DNA of 64,000 nucleotides from Ischnura elegans (GCF_921293095.1 NC_060257.1:63248472-63312471); one strand, 5' to 3'; positions 24,031-34,892 are shown, counted from the stretch's first letter. Notes: generated from the letters alone by a model not told the origin. Made by a program: numbers and translations.

Positions 24031-24447
24031 CAATTCTTCATTCTATTTTTTTATTTATTGCCACACCACCTAAAACAGCGCTATTTTACCTTTACATCGG
24101 TATATATATATATATCAAAAAGTGTTAATTAAACGTACACGGACAACTATGTCCTTGATAGGGGCAACCCAAGGTTCTTAGACGGTAAGGTTGCCTCATT
24201 CGTAACTGCGCATGCGCCAGCAGAAGTCCCGTTACGTCACTGTAGACCCTGCATCACAGCTGATCCTAGCCATTTCATTGTTTGCACGCTAGAAATTGAG
24301 AGAGAATAAGTTCCTGAGACCTTGCGCCGCCTTGTGTTTAACGCGAATCTGAACAAATTTCCTGCAATTTCACTGGAAATCGTCTTTGTAATCCACTACT
24401 CATAAGACGAACTTTTTGTGGGTGAAGAGCGCCATTAATCGTCGGAT
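24031..24447. other. Intergenic, nothing recognised
   Basis: A short (TA)n run is at about 24100-24114. There is no gene signal. Confidence 0.4.
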
Positions 24448-24534
24448 ATGCCAGGCTGCCGTTGCACTGAGGCAACGTGCTCCAACAGCTTGTCGAAAAC
24501 GAAGAAAGCGGGACGGAATGTCTCATATCACAGG
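24448..24534 (+). pseudogene. Possible THAP-type zinc finger N-terminus fragment
   Basis: The frame from ATG 24448 reads MPGCRCTEATCSNS, then SKTKKAGRNVSYHR. This resembles the start of THAP domains (MPxC...C-N-S...K-x-x-FHRFP), found in host proteins and P-element-type transposases. The rest of the domain (Trp, C-x2-H pair, AVPTIF) is not seen. It is at most a fragment and could be chance. Confidence 0.25.
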
Positions 24535-24925
24535 CGGATGCTTAAATTGAAAAATCTTTTTATTGTATATATTAACTAATCGAATCATTGACCGTGTCTC
24601 GCCCCCCACACATGTGAAGAAAGTGGTGAAAGTGAATCGGTCAGACAAACTAAGTGGATATGCTAAAGATTTCGTAATCAAGAACTTAGATGCCCCTATT
24701 GCATTGGAAAATCTGGACTTCTTCCCTTTTAAGGCAAATTGAACTTAATATTTTGCGCACTCATTCATGCAGGGACTATTTTGCAAATTCATTGTTTAAC
24801 TCGTATGCTATGAGTAACATCGTGTACCAATGGTAAGATATAAGGTAAACAAATTTCTAGTACTAAGTCTATAAATTTGAGTCCTTTCGCATGCCTTTGA
24901 GAGCTATTGAGAAATTTTCGAAATT
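24535..24925. other. Intergenic, nothing recognised
   Basis: No coding or repeat signal. The last ~30 bp resemble a decayed extension of the foldback arm that starts at 24926. Confidence 0.4.
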
Positions 24926-26144
24926 GGCATATGTACTTATGGGAAAAGTTCCTAAGTTTTGTTGAGTGTAAGCAAAATTTTACAATTTTGACCTTTTGAC
25001 CTCACAATGTGGGTGCAAACCAAAAATTTCAATTTGCCTCATGGGGTTTCAATGTTTAAAAAATCGAGATACAAAAAAAGTCTGAATTTCATTGACCAAG
25101 ATGACTATTCTTAGGTTTTCGGACACGAGAAACCCGAAAATAATACTTTTATTCACGAAAATTCAACTGTTGACCCAGTAAGGTCACCGTCAAGGTCATA
25201 AAGGTGGCAAAAAGAATAGTATACCAACAAAGGTGTCGATCCATGGGTTTTATAGGGTGCCCAAGTCATTGGTAAAGTCCAAAAACCCTTATTATTCACT
25301 AATTGACCTCCGAGGGTCACAATGGGGGTCAAAGGTCATAGAGTTAAACGTCGGGCCATCATGACAACCGACCGACTAACCGACTTTGGCACCCTTCAAA
25401 ACCTATCGTTTGACACGTTGGTTGCCATGATTGCCCGAGGTTTAACCCTATGACCTTTGACCCCCATTGTGACCCTCGGAGGTCTAAAAATCAGCACTAC
25501 GGATCTATGAACTGCTTAACCGACTTTGGCACCCTTCAAAACCTATGGTTTGACACGCTGGTCATCATGATTTCCCGACGTTTAACCCGATGACCTTTGA
25601 ACCCCATTGTGACCCTCAGAGGTCAAAAAATCAACACTACGGATCTATGAACTGCCTAACCGACTTTGGCACCCTTCAAAACCCATGGTTTGACACGTTG
25701 GTTGTCATGATGGCCCGACGTTTAACTCTATGACCTTTGACCCCCATTGTGACCCTCGGAGGTCAATTAGTGAATAATAAGGGGTTTTGGACTTTACCAA
25801 TGACTTGGGCACCCTATAAAACCCATGGATCGACACCTTTGTTGGTAAACTATTCTTTTTTGCCACCTTTATGACCTTGACGGTGACCTTACTGGGTCAA
25901 CAGTTGAATTTTCGTGAATAAAAGTATTATTTTCGGGTTTCTCGTGTCCGAAAACCTAAGAATAGTCATCTTGGTCAATGAAATTCAGACTTTTTTTGTA
26001 TCTCGATTTTTTAAACATTGAAACCCCATGAGGCAAATTGAAATTTTTGGTTTGCACCCACATTGTGAGGTCAAAAGGTCAAAATTGTAAAATTTTGCTT
26101 ACACTCAACAAAACTTAGGAACTTTTCCCATAAGTACATATGCC
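24926..26144. mobile_element. 1.2-kb foldback element with 444-bp inverted arms
   Basis: The left arm 24926-25369 and right arm 25700-26144 are near-perfect reverse complements, starting GGCATATGTACTTATGGG and ending with its complement. Only a few differences were seen, such as single-base changes near 25290 and in the AAAAAGAATAGTATACC stretch. The centre holds a 140-bp tandem repeat. No coding frame is present. The architecture resembles foldback transposons, but I recognise no family and see no clear target duplication. Confidence 0.85.
25380..25765 (+). repeat. 140-bp tandem repeat in the foldback core
   Basis: CCGACTTTGGCACCCTTCAA starts at 25380, 25520 and 25660, giving an exact 140-bp period and about 2.75 copies. 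Each unit contains GTTTGACACG, TTTAAC, ATGACCTTTGA and CATTGTGACCCTC. The last unit runs into the right arm, and the inner end of the left arm is an inverted copy of part of the unit. Confidence 0.9.
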
Positions 26145-26639
26145 TATTTTCATGAACATTGCTCGATGAAAAGTTACTAAAATTACAGGTCAAAAATGAC
26201 ACACGACCCTTGGGACAGTCTGTTTTTCAAAGCCCGGCGAGGAATGAAAACGAGCATAATTTCTATTTAAAAAGTTGCAGAACTGTAATTTTTTGAAGCA
26301 ACTTATTTGGTTTTTGCGTATTTTCCTCCCAGCCATATTAATCTAAGTTTAAATTATATTGCGGAAGTAGCAAGGAAAACAGTGTTTTGAGAGTTACAGG
26401 AAGGAAGTGTGGACACGGAATCAACTCGCACACCTTCCCATTTCATCACTTCATCAGGAAATTATGGCGTCTGAATACACGAATTTATCTTTTTTTAAAT
26501 CTTATCATCATTATTTTCATAAATCGGCCTTCAATTTCAAATTCGGCTGATAGTGTTCGATAGAGGGTAAATTCAAGAACACGCTGCGGTAAGCAGTTAG
26601 GCCCGCGGAAAGGCTAGAATTTGAAATGGCGCTGGAAGT
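26145..26639. other. Intergenic, nothing recognised
   Basis: AT-rich sequence without recognised features. Confidence 0.4.
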
Positions 26640-26733
26640 TGGGTCTACAGTGACGTCAAGCCAATGGGAGCCCGAGTCGCGAATAAGGCAACCTTTACTC
26701 TAAGAAAAGAACCTTGGGGGCAACCTACCCAGG

Positions 26734-28324
26734 GGCCGTATTCTGTATTTCGTCGGTGCCGCACCGGTCGGTTTCCCTTTCAAGCCCACCGACTGGACAT
26801 CAAACCGTACCGACAACGGATTCCGCACCGACGACGACACTTTCAGCGATTCTGTAAGGTCGTCGGTTTCAAACCAGTCGGTACGGTTCCCTCTCCTTCC
26901 CAAACAGGGAAAATCCGAATATATCCGAAGTTTCACGTGTCTCCACCAATGAAAGAAGCACGAATATTACAATAGTAATGGAGTCCCCTTGGAAAGAAGG
27001 GTAAAAACAAGAGAAGACTCATTGGCACAGTTTGTTGTCGTCATTCTCAATCTTTTTATTTGCGGAAATTACGACTTATTGCTAGATTAAGATAAACGAT
27101 ATTGGATAAGTTGTTAACAATGCTTATATAATGTGTGGTAGTAATGCTGTACCTACAGAATCGAAGGAAACAATATTACAACATCACAATAAAGTTTGTA
27201 TGTGATGGAGATTGTTGTTGCTGGAATGAATTATTGAAACTATCCTTGAGATCGTAGTTTCTTTTTTTAAATATTGGTTCCGTATAATGCTATTTATTCA
27301 TGATTTGGTAATATAGTTGTCATTAAGTAAGTTCCGTATAAATGTTATCAACGGAAGGTTACCCGTAGCAGACGAAAATAGCATACCATGGAACGTGAAC
27401 GTAGGATTCAAATGCAAATGTAAATGTCATATTAGAGGAACAAGTTAGGAAATTGTTATAAACATATGGAGCTGGGTGTAATTAAAAGAAGTGTAATGAC
27501 TAGGAAGTAAATAAATTGTGATTGGGTGAAATAAATATGTATAAGTTGCGCATTCCAAGTGAGAGAAAATGATAATATTGCGGTAAACCTCATACTTATT
27601 AACAAATATCTTCTTTTATCGTCAAGGGAATCAATGGTTGACGATGAAATGAAATATAGTTGCCCGTTACAAATGAAAGAAACTGATACCGTGGTGGCAA
27701 ACTTCATACTTAAATAAAAAGATCTTATTTCTATGCCGAGAGAAACGCCAAATTGATGATTGAGTGAAATAACAGTCGCCTATTCAGAGTGATATACAGT
27801 GATAACATTGCGGCAAAACTCATATTTAATCAAAAATATCTTTTTTATGTCAAAGGAGCAAATAAATGATGATAGAGAGAAATAAAGCCTATTACAAGCG
27901 AGTGAAAGTGGTAACATAAATGAGAGAAAGTCATTATATGTTAGCAAACCTCATTTTTATTAACCATTATTTTATATTTCTGTCAAGGTAATTAATATAG
28001 ATGATGACACAGTGAATTATAGAGGCGTATTCGAAGGGGCAGAAAAAGATAACATTGCAGAAAACCTCATTATTTACTCGGTGGTGAGACAAAAACAAAA
28101 TAAAACGTACAATGCGCACCCACGATTCATGAAACCCACTAGTCGGTGGCCGTACCGACACCTTTTTGCTGTCGGTACGGCTACCGACGATCTCCCGTCC
28201 TCTCGTCGGTGCCGCACCGACCGGGTTCGTACAGAATCGCACGACTTCTAACCGGGAGTCGGTGTGACGTTGCACCCGACGAATCGGTGCCGCACCGATC
28301 GGTTTGGAGTTACAGAATACGGCC
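26734..28324. mobile_element. 1591-bp TIR element with 5-bp TSD
   Basis: The ends are GGCCGTATTCTGTA and TACAGAATACGGCC (14-bp perfect TIR), flanked by CCAGG at 26729-26733 and 28325-28329. The subterminal regions repeat CGGTGCCGCACCG, itself palindromic, near 26755, 28205 and 28286. A perfect hairpin lies at 28150-28160 / 28170-28180 (CCGTACCGACA). The interior is an AT-rich tandem array with no transposase. Termini of this style occur in Harbinger/ISL2EU-like families; the assignment is tentative. Confidence 0.8.
27500..28085 (+). repeat. Degenerate ~115-130-bp tandem array
   Basis: A recurring block reads GATAA(C/T)ATTGCGG(T/C)AAACCTCAT followed by TTAANAAA-ATCTT and TGTCAAGG. It is seen near 27580, 27696, 27812, 27940 and 28058. 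Units differ by substitutions and small indels. The array fills most of the TIR element's interior. Confidence 0.7.
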
Positions 28325-28400
28325 CCAGGTGGGACTCGAACCCGCGGCCCTAGGAGTGGCTGGTGAGGGCTATACCCCGCCGATTACCAAGGGCAGGAAG

Positions 28401-28669
28401 GATGAAGCATATCGATGGCTAAGTTCTAATAACACGTATCTCAAAATTTGGCCGGTCTGAGTTAACCCTGCTAATACTGTTAATAAAAAATAAAATTCAA
28501 ACAAAAAACAACACTTTTTTCGCAAATGTATGCTTCCTTTTCAGTTTAAAGTTTTTTTTTGTTTTTAATTTAAATTAAAATTATACGCAATTAAAAAAAT
28601 TAATCGTTTCTTTGCTCTCCTGAAAAGTTGCTATTTTTGAGATACGTGTTGTTAGAACCTTCGCTCCAC
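28401..28669. other. AT-rich intergenic
   Basis: Poly-T and poly-A runs; nothing else recognised. ATCTCAAAA near 28438 is echoed in TTTTTGAGATACGTGTTGTTAG near 28634 as an inverted repeat (AATAACACGTATCTCAAAA / TTTTTGAGATACGTGTTGTT). Confidence 0.4.
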
Positions 28670-29460
28670 CATCAACTTTTGTGACGTTAAAACTATTGCT
28701 ATCATTTTGAAATTTTCAGGGTATTCAAATGAAAAACTGGGCATACTTGACTGTACCTTATATTTGTATATTTATGCTCAGAAACCTTCACATGTATAAT
28801 TTTTTTAATTGGTGATAAAAGCAAATTCATATTTTATCTGAGCCACGCGAGTTATCTCGATCTTTCAAAGAAACAATTGCAGTGATGATTCCGTGCAATG
28901 GTGACGCTATGTGAACCATTTCGAAGCTTCATAGAAATTATCCCCTTCCAATGTTATTAAAAGAAGATATCATTCCCGCTCGACCATTCATTTTTGTGAC
29001 GCTAAAAACTATCACTATCATCTTGAAATTTTCAGGGTACACAATGTAAATACTGGCCATAAGTTACAGTATCTTATATTTGAAAATATATGCTCAGAAA
29101 TCTTCACAGGTAATTTTTTTTAATTTGCGATAAAAGCAAATTCACATTTTATCTTAGTTTGCTTTCATCGCAAAGTCTACTTTGAAAACGCTAAAAAATT
29201 TCAATATGCAATGCAATTTACTTAAGACAATATATATCGTCCCCGCTTCACTATTCTATTTTTGCGACGTTTTAAACTAACGTAATCATCTTAAAATTTT
29301 CGAGTTAAATCTTGAAATTTACTAAGTAAGCACTACCTAGTCATATTTGACGTATGTCACATTTTAAAATTTAACGTCAGAAATTTTCTCAGACATAATA
29401 TTTATTTTATATTTTATTAAGTTCTACTTTGCGAACGCTATACATTTCAATATGTTAGCT

Positions 29461-29660
29461 AAAACAATCGAAGAAGGACAGGTGGAAGGGAAGAAGGGCA
29501 AGGGATGACCCCCTTTTATATAACTGATGTATAAAACTGGTTGTGAATGATGTAAAAGAAAAGAAATACGTCGCTGTGAATAGGCTTGCGGATATGAGAG
29601 CGAATGGAGAGCTGCGTCAAACCAATGTTAAGATTTTTGACTAATGATTATGATCATGCT
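29461..29660 (+). pseudogene. LINE 3' fragment within the family E array
   Basis: The plus strand matches the tail of the LINE at 13171-13616: CGAAGAAGGACAGGTGGAAG, GGGAAGAAGGGCAAGGGATG, and the 3' end GCGTCAAACCAATGTTAAGA. It ends in TAATGATTATGATCAT. A stop lies in the coding remnant. Confidence 0.75.
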
Positions 29661-30058
29661 TAAATTTCAAACAAGTGATTCGTGACGAAAAATAACAAAA
29701 TACGAGAGGGAAAGAGGGAGTTACATGTCCTCTTCACAGGGTAATACGCTCCGATTTATGATGCCTCGTCGATTCTCTTATTTGCAATCGTGATTTCGTG
29801 CGTTGTGACGCTACGCAAGCCATTCCGATCATTTATAGAAACAACTATAAGTAGTGGTAACTCTGTGCCGCGCGACGTTATGCGAGCCATTGCGATTCTT
29901 CATAGAAATCATTCCCTTCATACGTTATAAAGAGAACATATCACTCCCACTCGGCCATTCTTTTTTTGGTGACTTCTAAAACTATCGCTATCATCTTGAA
30001 ATTTTCAGGGTACACAAAGTAAACACTAACCATATTTCGATTTCTCTATCTTTTGAAT

Positions 30059-30398
30059 ACTACCACGTCGGCTGCTACGTGACAACAGTTTCGCTGGCAC
30101 TACTGCCAGCGTTTTTAGGTCTAATACTCGCTTTTGCTCGTTTGGGGGGGGGGGCCTGTTCCCCCAGTCCCCCGAAAAAGGACTGCGGCCTCTTATGGTC
30201 ACTATGGAAGGTCTTACACTTTTTGTCTGCCATTTATTACTTATGGATCGTTTACTTTTCAGTTGGGTAGATTAGGTATGCGCAATCTTTCTACTTTCGA
30301 GTAAAACGAGCGCATAGCACGTAGGCATGGGCTCCACCCCGAAAACTTTTGTTGCTGCTCTCAAACTGTTGTCGTCACATTGAAACCGACGTGGTAGT
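30059..30398. mobile_element. 340-bp TIR element in family E
   Basis: The ends are ACTACCACGTCGG and CCGACGTGGTAGT. The inverted similarity continues through GTGAC and ACAACAGTTT over about 38 bp. Next to the left TIR is the hairpin CGCTGGCACTACTGCCAGCG also present at about 2684. A G-run is at about 30146. No transposase. Confidence 0.7.
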
Positions 30399-30724
30399 TA
30401 CCGGAAGATGGAGAAATTGGAATCTCAATGCAGCGGAAACGTGCGTGGTCAATAGCGAAATTTGGCTATATCTCAAATTTGAAAATTTAATTTTAGAAAT
30501 TTTCTCAGATGTAATATTTTTTATGTTTTCGATACAGGAAAATGCAGATATAAGTCTACTATACAAGCGCTATAAATTTTAATGTGATAGCTTAATTCCC
30601 AAACGAGTAATTTGTGATGAAAAATAACAAACTACAACAGGTTAAAAGGGACTGATGCATCCTCTTAACAGCGTAAGTCGCTCCGAGGGATGATGCCGAG
30701 TCGATTCCCTCATTTGCATGAATT

Positions 30725-30855
30725 CGAGCAGAGCCATTTCAATTCTTCTGATCGAAGGTTCGCGGGTTCAACTCCCACACAACGACTTAGGATACCTCCA
30801 AAAGAAACCCTCCAAATGCGAGGCGGCACTTGGAAATAATTGGCCGTCATATCCT
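30725..30855 (+). mobile_element. tRNA-derived SINE fragment, plus strand
   Basis: The B box GGTTCAACTCC is at 30765-30775, preceded by CTTCTGATCGAAGGTTCGCG. The body follows: CGACTTAGGATACCTCC and CCAAATGCGAGGCGGCAC. The A-box half is missing. Confidence 0.5.
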
Positions 30856-30870
30856 AAATATTAGATAATA

Positions 30871-31693
30871 GGCGTGTTCAGAAAATAACGGGAATATTTA
30901 TATTTCGCGGAGTTGGAGTTTGGATAGTCCGATTGTCAATTTTTTCATAATGCCCCTAAAGCACGATAAAATTTTCAGCTGTATTCATTGTTTACCTTGT
31001 CTGTGAAATTGTTTTTATGAGCTCGACGATTTTCGGCTTACACTTCATTGCGTGTTCGTAAATATTTGGGCGAAAACAATAATGTGTAAGTGTCACGCTG
31101 ACTTGCATTCCCACCATGGTTAGCTGTAGAGCAAGCAGATACATAATGCCTTCCTCCCACCAACCCTGCATCCGGTGAGGAAAAGCTGGGAACTGCAAGC
31201 TAGCGGATGCGTTGGTGGGAAGAAGACACGACGTTGAGAGTTGTTTTGGTGACGACTTGCGGGTCGGTTGAACCTGAACACGAATAAAGTGGAGTTATGG
31301 AAAAGACCGGGAATTTGTTACTAATTCCTTAATTCCCTTCCTCGCGTTCCCTCTGCGGCCTCCGGCGGACCCGAGAGACTTACAAATGTAACGATTCCCC
31401 AGCCTCCATATTCGCAATACATGGCTCCGTGTGACTATTCCTATTTCTAAAACTAAAGAGAACCTTATCGGACCGTCATTTTACTATCATCGATGACACT
31501 AAAATAAATCCATAACAGAGCTGAAGGCTATCTCAACGATCGAGTTCGAGAAGTGTTTCGAGGATTGAAAGAAGTGCTTACACTAGAGAATAATATTTTT
31601 GGGGACTTTATAGAAAGCGACAAAACTATTATAGACGAACAAATAAATATTTGATTCAAAATACTAAAATTCCCGTTATTTTCTGAACACGCC
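30871..31693 (+). mobile_element. mariner element, decayed
   Basis: The termini are GGCGTGTTCAGAAAATAACG and CGTTATTTTCTGAACACGCC, a perfect 20-bp TIR extended by GGAAT. The left flank is TA. The plus strand near 31390 encodes VTIPQPPYSQYMAPCDYSYF, the catalytic-region signature of mariner transposases. Around 31535 it has IEFEKCFED, the typical C-terminus. Many stops and frameshifts are present, and the middle carries unrelated GC-rich sequence. Confidence 0.85.
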
Positions 31694-32636
31694 TTGTATT
31701 CACACTTCTGTGCCTTAGGCCGCAGTAATCCGTAACATCACCTATGCAAACCAGCCTTCGGGTTAAAATACTGAGTTAAATTCAAACTGATCATTAAAGA
31801 CGATATTTTTCAACTCCTGAATAAAATATTTGCTGAAATGTGTATTTATTGGAAAGCCTCGGTATGCATGCATATTTTCTATTGGTAAACAGTAAGAGCT
31901 GAGCTACAATTAATACACGCTCAAAAACTTAATTTTTAAAAACTTAGGCCTGTATATTTCTCTCCAAATGAATTAACCTGCAAACGGCGAGGAACGATAC
32001 GTCATCACTTCTCTTATTTTCTGTCGTCATCGACCAGCGCAGAGCTGTTCGCGACATTATTGAGCCATATTCATCTTCCCATGAAATCAATTTCATCTCA
32101 CAGTATTAACGAAGTACTATTTTTGTTTGCTAATATCTTCGCGAAAATCACTTAACCATTTCTCCTGAATTTGACGCTTATTGGTTTTTGTATAAAGGTA
32201 AAAAACTTTTAGTAATCTCAATCGGGACACTTATTTTAGCAATTTCCACCGTTTAAAATTACATTCCACCTGACAGTTAACTTGAAACGACAATATTAAG
32301 TGTCGCTATGAAAACGAAGCTACAATGAAAATTGGTACGTATGTAAAACGGGTAGTTAATAAATAGTGATCTCAGCGTTTATATCCACTTTTTGCGATGG
32401 CAATTCACCAATTGAGCGAAGTTAACATCAGATACTCTTAAAATTAGACTTCTCTACGCCTAGTATTTATGGTATTTCCCTCAAATTCAGTTAGACACAA
32501 GCCCAATTGCTCCAGCCAAAAAACTCTCCGAATGGCTACAGCATTGACATGTCTTCACCTTTACGTCGATAAAAGAGAATTTTTGCGTTAATGCCGCTGC
32601 TCAGTGTGATACATTACTACCATTCCCATTCAAAAC
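31694..32636. other. Intergenic, nothing recognised
   Basis: No convincing feature. Confidence 0.4.
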
Positions 32637-32747
32637 AAAAGAAGAGACATGTTAACTTCTGGAAGTGTTTTGATCCATGACAACGCCCGTCATCTCAGCG
32701 CTGATGCAGCCCATCTGCTCCTTGAGCAATTTCAATCCTATGAATAA
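32637..32747 (+). pseudogene. mariner-type transposase fragment
   Basis: The open segment reads KRRDMLTSGSVLIHDNARHL, then SADAAHLLLEQF. It contains the HDNAR catalytic aspartate motif of mariner transposases (second D of the triad). It stops at TAA near 32747. Downstream to about 32840 only fragments are seen. There are no TIRs. Confidence 0.7.
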
Positions 32748-33104
32748 GGGATAGTAAAGCTTGTCCACAGCCACGACCAAATCCTCAATCGCTGAGGCGA
32801 TTATATTGAAAGGATACCAGAAGTGTGATCAATATTTAGTTATGAAATAATTTTCAATCAATCACATCGTCTTCCGTTCATGAACCAACGGAGTTTGACA
32901 AAACGGTCCTCGTACATATATGCCGAACAGATAGGTATTGGAATTTGTTTTACACAAAACAATGAGGACTTGGAATGATAAATACCAGATCTAAATCAGG
33001 CGGTAAAATCACTTTAACGTGCTCCTAATTTCTTTTTGTAGTATCCAACATGCTAACGACAGGTGTCCGAACACCTTCCGTAACACGTCTATTCAGGTAG
33101 CCGG

Positions 33105-33305
33105 TGGGGTAGTAATAATCGTAATGTCGTCTTTATTTCAAGCGAATGTAGGACTATTTATTTCTTTCTTACAATTTACTTGTTTAACAATCACACACAT
33201 CCATACCCTGGATGGTGATAAATCCACCCTGGCGGGTTTCGAACCCGCGACCTCTAGGTTAGCAATCGTGGACGTTACCCCGGCGCCACCGAGGCCGATT
33301 TTCGT
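33105..33305 (-). mobile_element. SINE family B, copy 2
   Basis: On the minus strand it has a GGTTCGAAACC B box (plus 33235-33245) preceded by a tRNA-like CGGTGGCGCCGGGGTAACGT. The body CACCATCCAGGGTATGG and TTGTTAAACAAGTAAATTG follows, then a TTATTACTAC end. It is homologous to 14872-15056 but better preserved. Confidence 0.75.
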
Positions 33306-33514
33306 ACATAGATTTAGCATAGGTGAGGGTAAAGCTCAAATCAAAAGTAATGTGAATTTCACTTACCTACTCAGGATAGTTAGAAGTCAGTTATTTTCCC
33401 TGACCAAACCTCGCGCTTCTGAGTAGTAGATGTCCTCAAGCATTTCGCAAGCATGAATTAAACTCAGGGTTTTTTTATCAATACCTGTAATGTATGTAAA
33501 TGGATACCGGTTAC

Positions 33515-33614
33515 TAAGTAGCAGAATGTTTTTTTTTCTTTTTAATAATGTGATTGTCACCAGTTTTGATGCTGATGTAATGATGAATAAACTGTGCCTG
33601 TGAGAGATATTATA
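33515..33614 (+). repeat. 5' LTR fragment of a Gypsy-type element
   Basis: About 100 bp from TAAGTAGCAGAATG to GAGAGATATTATA is repeated at 34794-34892. Immediately after it lies TTGGCGACGAGG, a primer-binding-site-like sequence. The true 5' boundary of the LTR could not be set. Confidence 0.7.
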
Positions 33615-33660
33615 AATTGGCGACGAGGAAAATTAATTCAATCATATACGGAGTAAAACT

Positions 33661-34098
33661 TTGGTTGAGAAAATGACTTCACCAGCTGGAGATGATGGAG
33701 GCCTTATTAATCCACAAACAGGAACTATGAGCATTGTCCATTTGTCTGCTAGCAGCATTGGTTCCATGAATGAATACCGGAATGGAGATGATTGGGAGAC
33801 ATACCAAGAGAGATTAGAACAGTACTTCGTGGCAAACTATATAGATACTGAAAGAAGAGTGGCAGTTCTACTGACCCTGGTTGGTGAAGAGGCATACAAG
33901 ACACTGAAAGACCTGTGCAACCCGGTACTTCCCAGGGAGAAATCTTATGACCAGCTGTGTCTCATTTTAAAGCAGCATTACTCTAAGAGGATATCAGTAT
34001 TCAGAGAAAGAATTGAATTTTATGAGTTGCGGCAATCAGCGCAGGAGACTGTTCGCCGTTCGGGAATGGTATGCACGGATGAAGAAGAAGGCCGGTGA
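33661..34098 (+). pseudogene. Gypsy-type retrotransposon Gag, N-terminal part
   Basis: The 145-codon frame contains DDWETYQERLEQYFVANYID and RRVAVLLTLVGEEAYKTLKD. These are the retrotransposon Gag capsid signature typical of mag-like Ty3/Gypsy elements, in which Gag forms the particle that packages the RNA. A small frameshift near 34055 moves the reading to the overlapping frame (34013-34831) that carries the rest. The last ~11 residues of this frame are therefore spurious. Confidence 0.85.
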
Positions 34099-34831
34099 CT
34101 GCAAATTTGGAACTATGCTCGACGAGATGCTAAAGGATAAATTTATTTGTGGACTATCAAGAGGACCGATTCTGGATAAGCTGTGTGAAGAAGACCACAC
34201 TACACCACTGCAGAACATCTTGGAAATGGCCATTAAGAGGGAAGCGGCATTTTCTACCATGACAGCAGCATGTGGGGAAATGGATTATATTAATGTCAAG
34301 AGGAAGCAGTGTCAACAACCCAGACCGGGAATTTCAAGTGGCCATGAATATAGGAAGCAGGACCTAAAGGGAACTGACCTTCAGACCCACCCTTCGCAAG
34401 TTATGGGAGAAATGAGCAGGTGCAGAAGTTGTGGTGAAGGTAACCACAATTTCTCGAGTTGTAAGTTTAAGAAATATAGATGCCGAAATTGTCAGCAGAT
34501 AGGACATTTAGCCAAGGCATGTAAAATTTTGGGTAACCATTCTGTTGATATTAGCGAAAAGTCTGAGCCTTGTTTGAATTTTGTTCATATGAATTATTGT
34601 GAAAACAGTAAGGTAATAAGGCCTTTGACTGTCAGTGTAGTCATTAATAATAAGCCTTTGTGTATGGAGCTAGACTCGGGTGCAGGGATTTCGGTAATTC
34701 CAAAATCGGTATATGATGAGCGTTTCTCCATGTGTAGACTTAAAGAAACTGATATTCGATTAAGAATGTATGACCATAGAGTAAGTATATTAATAAGTAG
34801 CAGAATGTTTGTTTTCTTTTTAATAATGTGA
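34013..34831 (+). pseudogene. Gypsy-type Gag C-terminus and protease, truncated
   Basis: True homology starts at about 34063 (EWYARMKKKAGDCKFG). Two CX2CX4HX4C zinc knuckles follow (CRSCGEGNHNFSSC and CRNCQQIGHLAKAC). A pepsin-like protease start has the catalytic LDSGAG. The protease is cut after about 60 residues and fused directly to the 3' LTR fragment at 34794. Reverse transcriptase, RNase H and integrase are all missing, so an internal deletion joined the protease to the LTR. Confidence 0.88.
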
Positions 34832-34892
34832 TTGTCACTAGTTTTGATGCTGATGTAATGATGAATGAACTGTGCCTGTGAGAGATATTATA
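34794..34892 (+). repeat. 3' LTR fragment of the Gypsy-type element
   Basis: It is nearly identical to 33515-33614, including AATGTGATTGTCAC, AGTTTTGATGCTGATGTAAT and CTGTGCCTGTGAGAGATAT. Confidence 0.75.

Larger units (their letters stand above)
26660..28400 (-). mobile_element. tRNA-derived SINE interrupted by a 1.6-kb TIR element
   Basis: The left part ends GGGGGCAACCTACCCAGG at 26733. The right part continues TGGGACTCGAACCCGCGGCC at 28330. Read on minus, the joined SINE has a perfect B box GGTTCGAGTCC (plus 28332-28342) preceded by GGGGTATAGCCCTCACCAGC. The exact outer boundaries are uncertain. Confidence 0.65.
28670..30720. repeat. Family E: array of diverged ~300-bp repeat units
   Basis: The block CTATCAT(C/T)TTGAAATTTTCA plus flanking TTTTGTGACG and TATTTGTAT-like segments recurs at about 28699, 29015, 29282 (decayed) and 29988. 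Sister blocks (GATGCC-TCGATTC-CTCATTTGCA, GACGCTA-GCGAGCCATT) recur at 28850-28930, 29757-29910 and 30685-30735. Units are in the same orientation but rearranged and cut by a LINE fragment and a TIR element. No coding potential. Confidence 0.65.
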
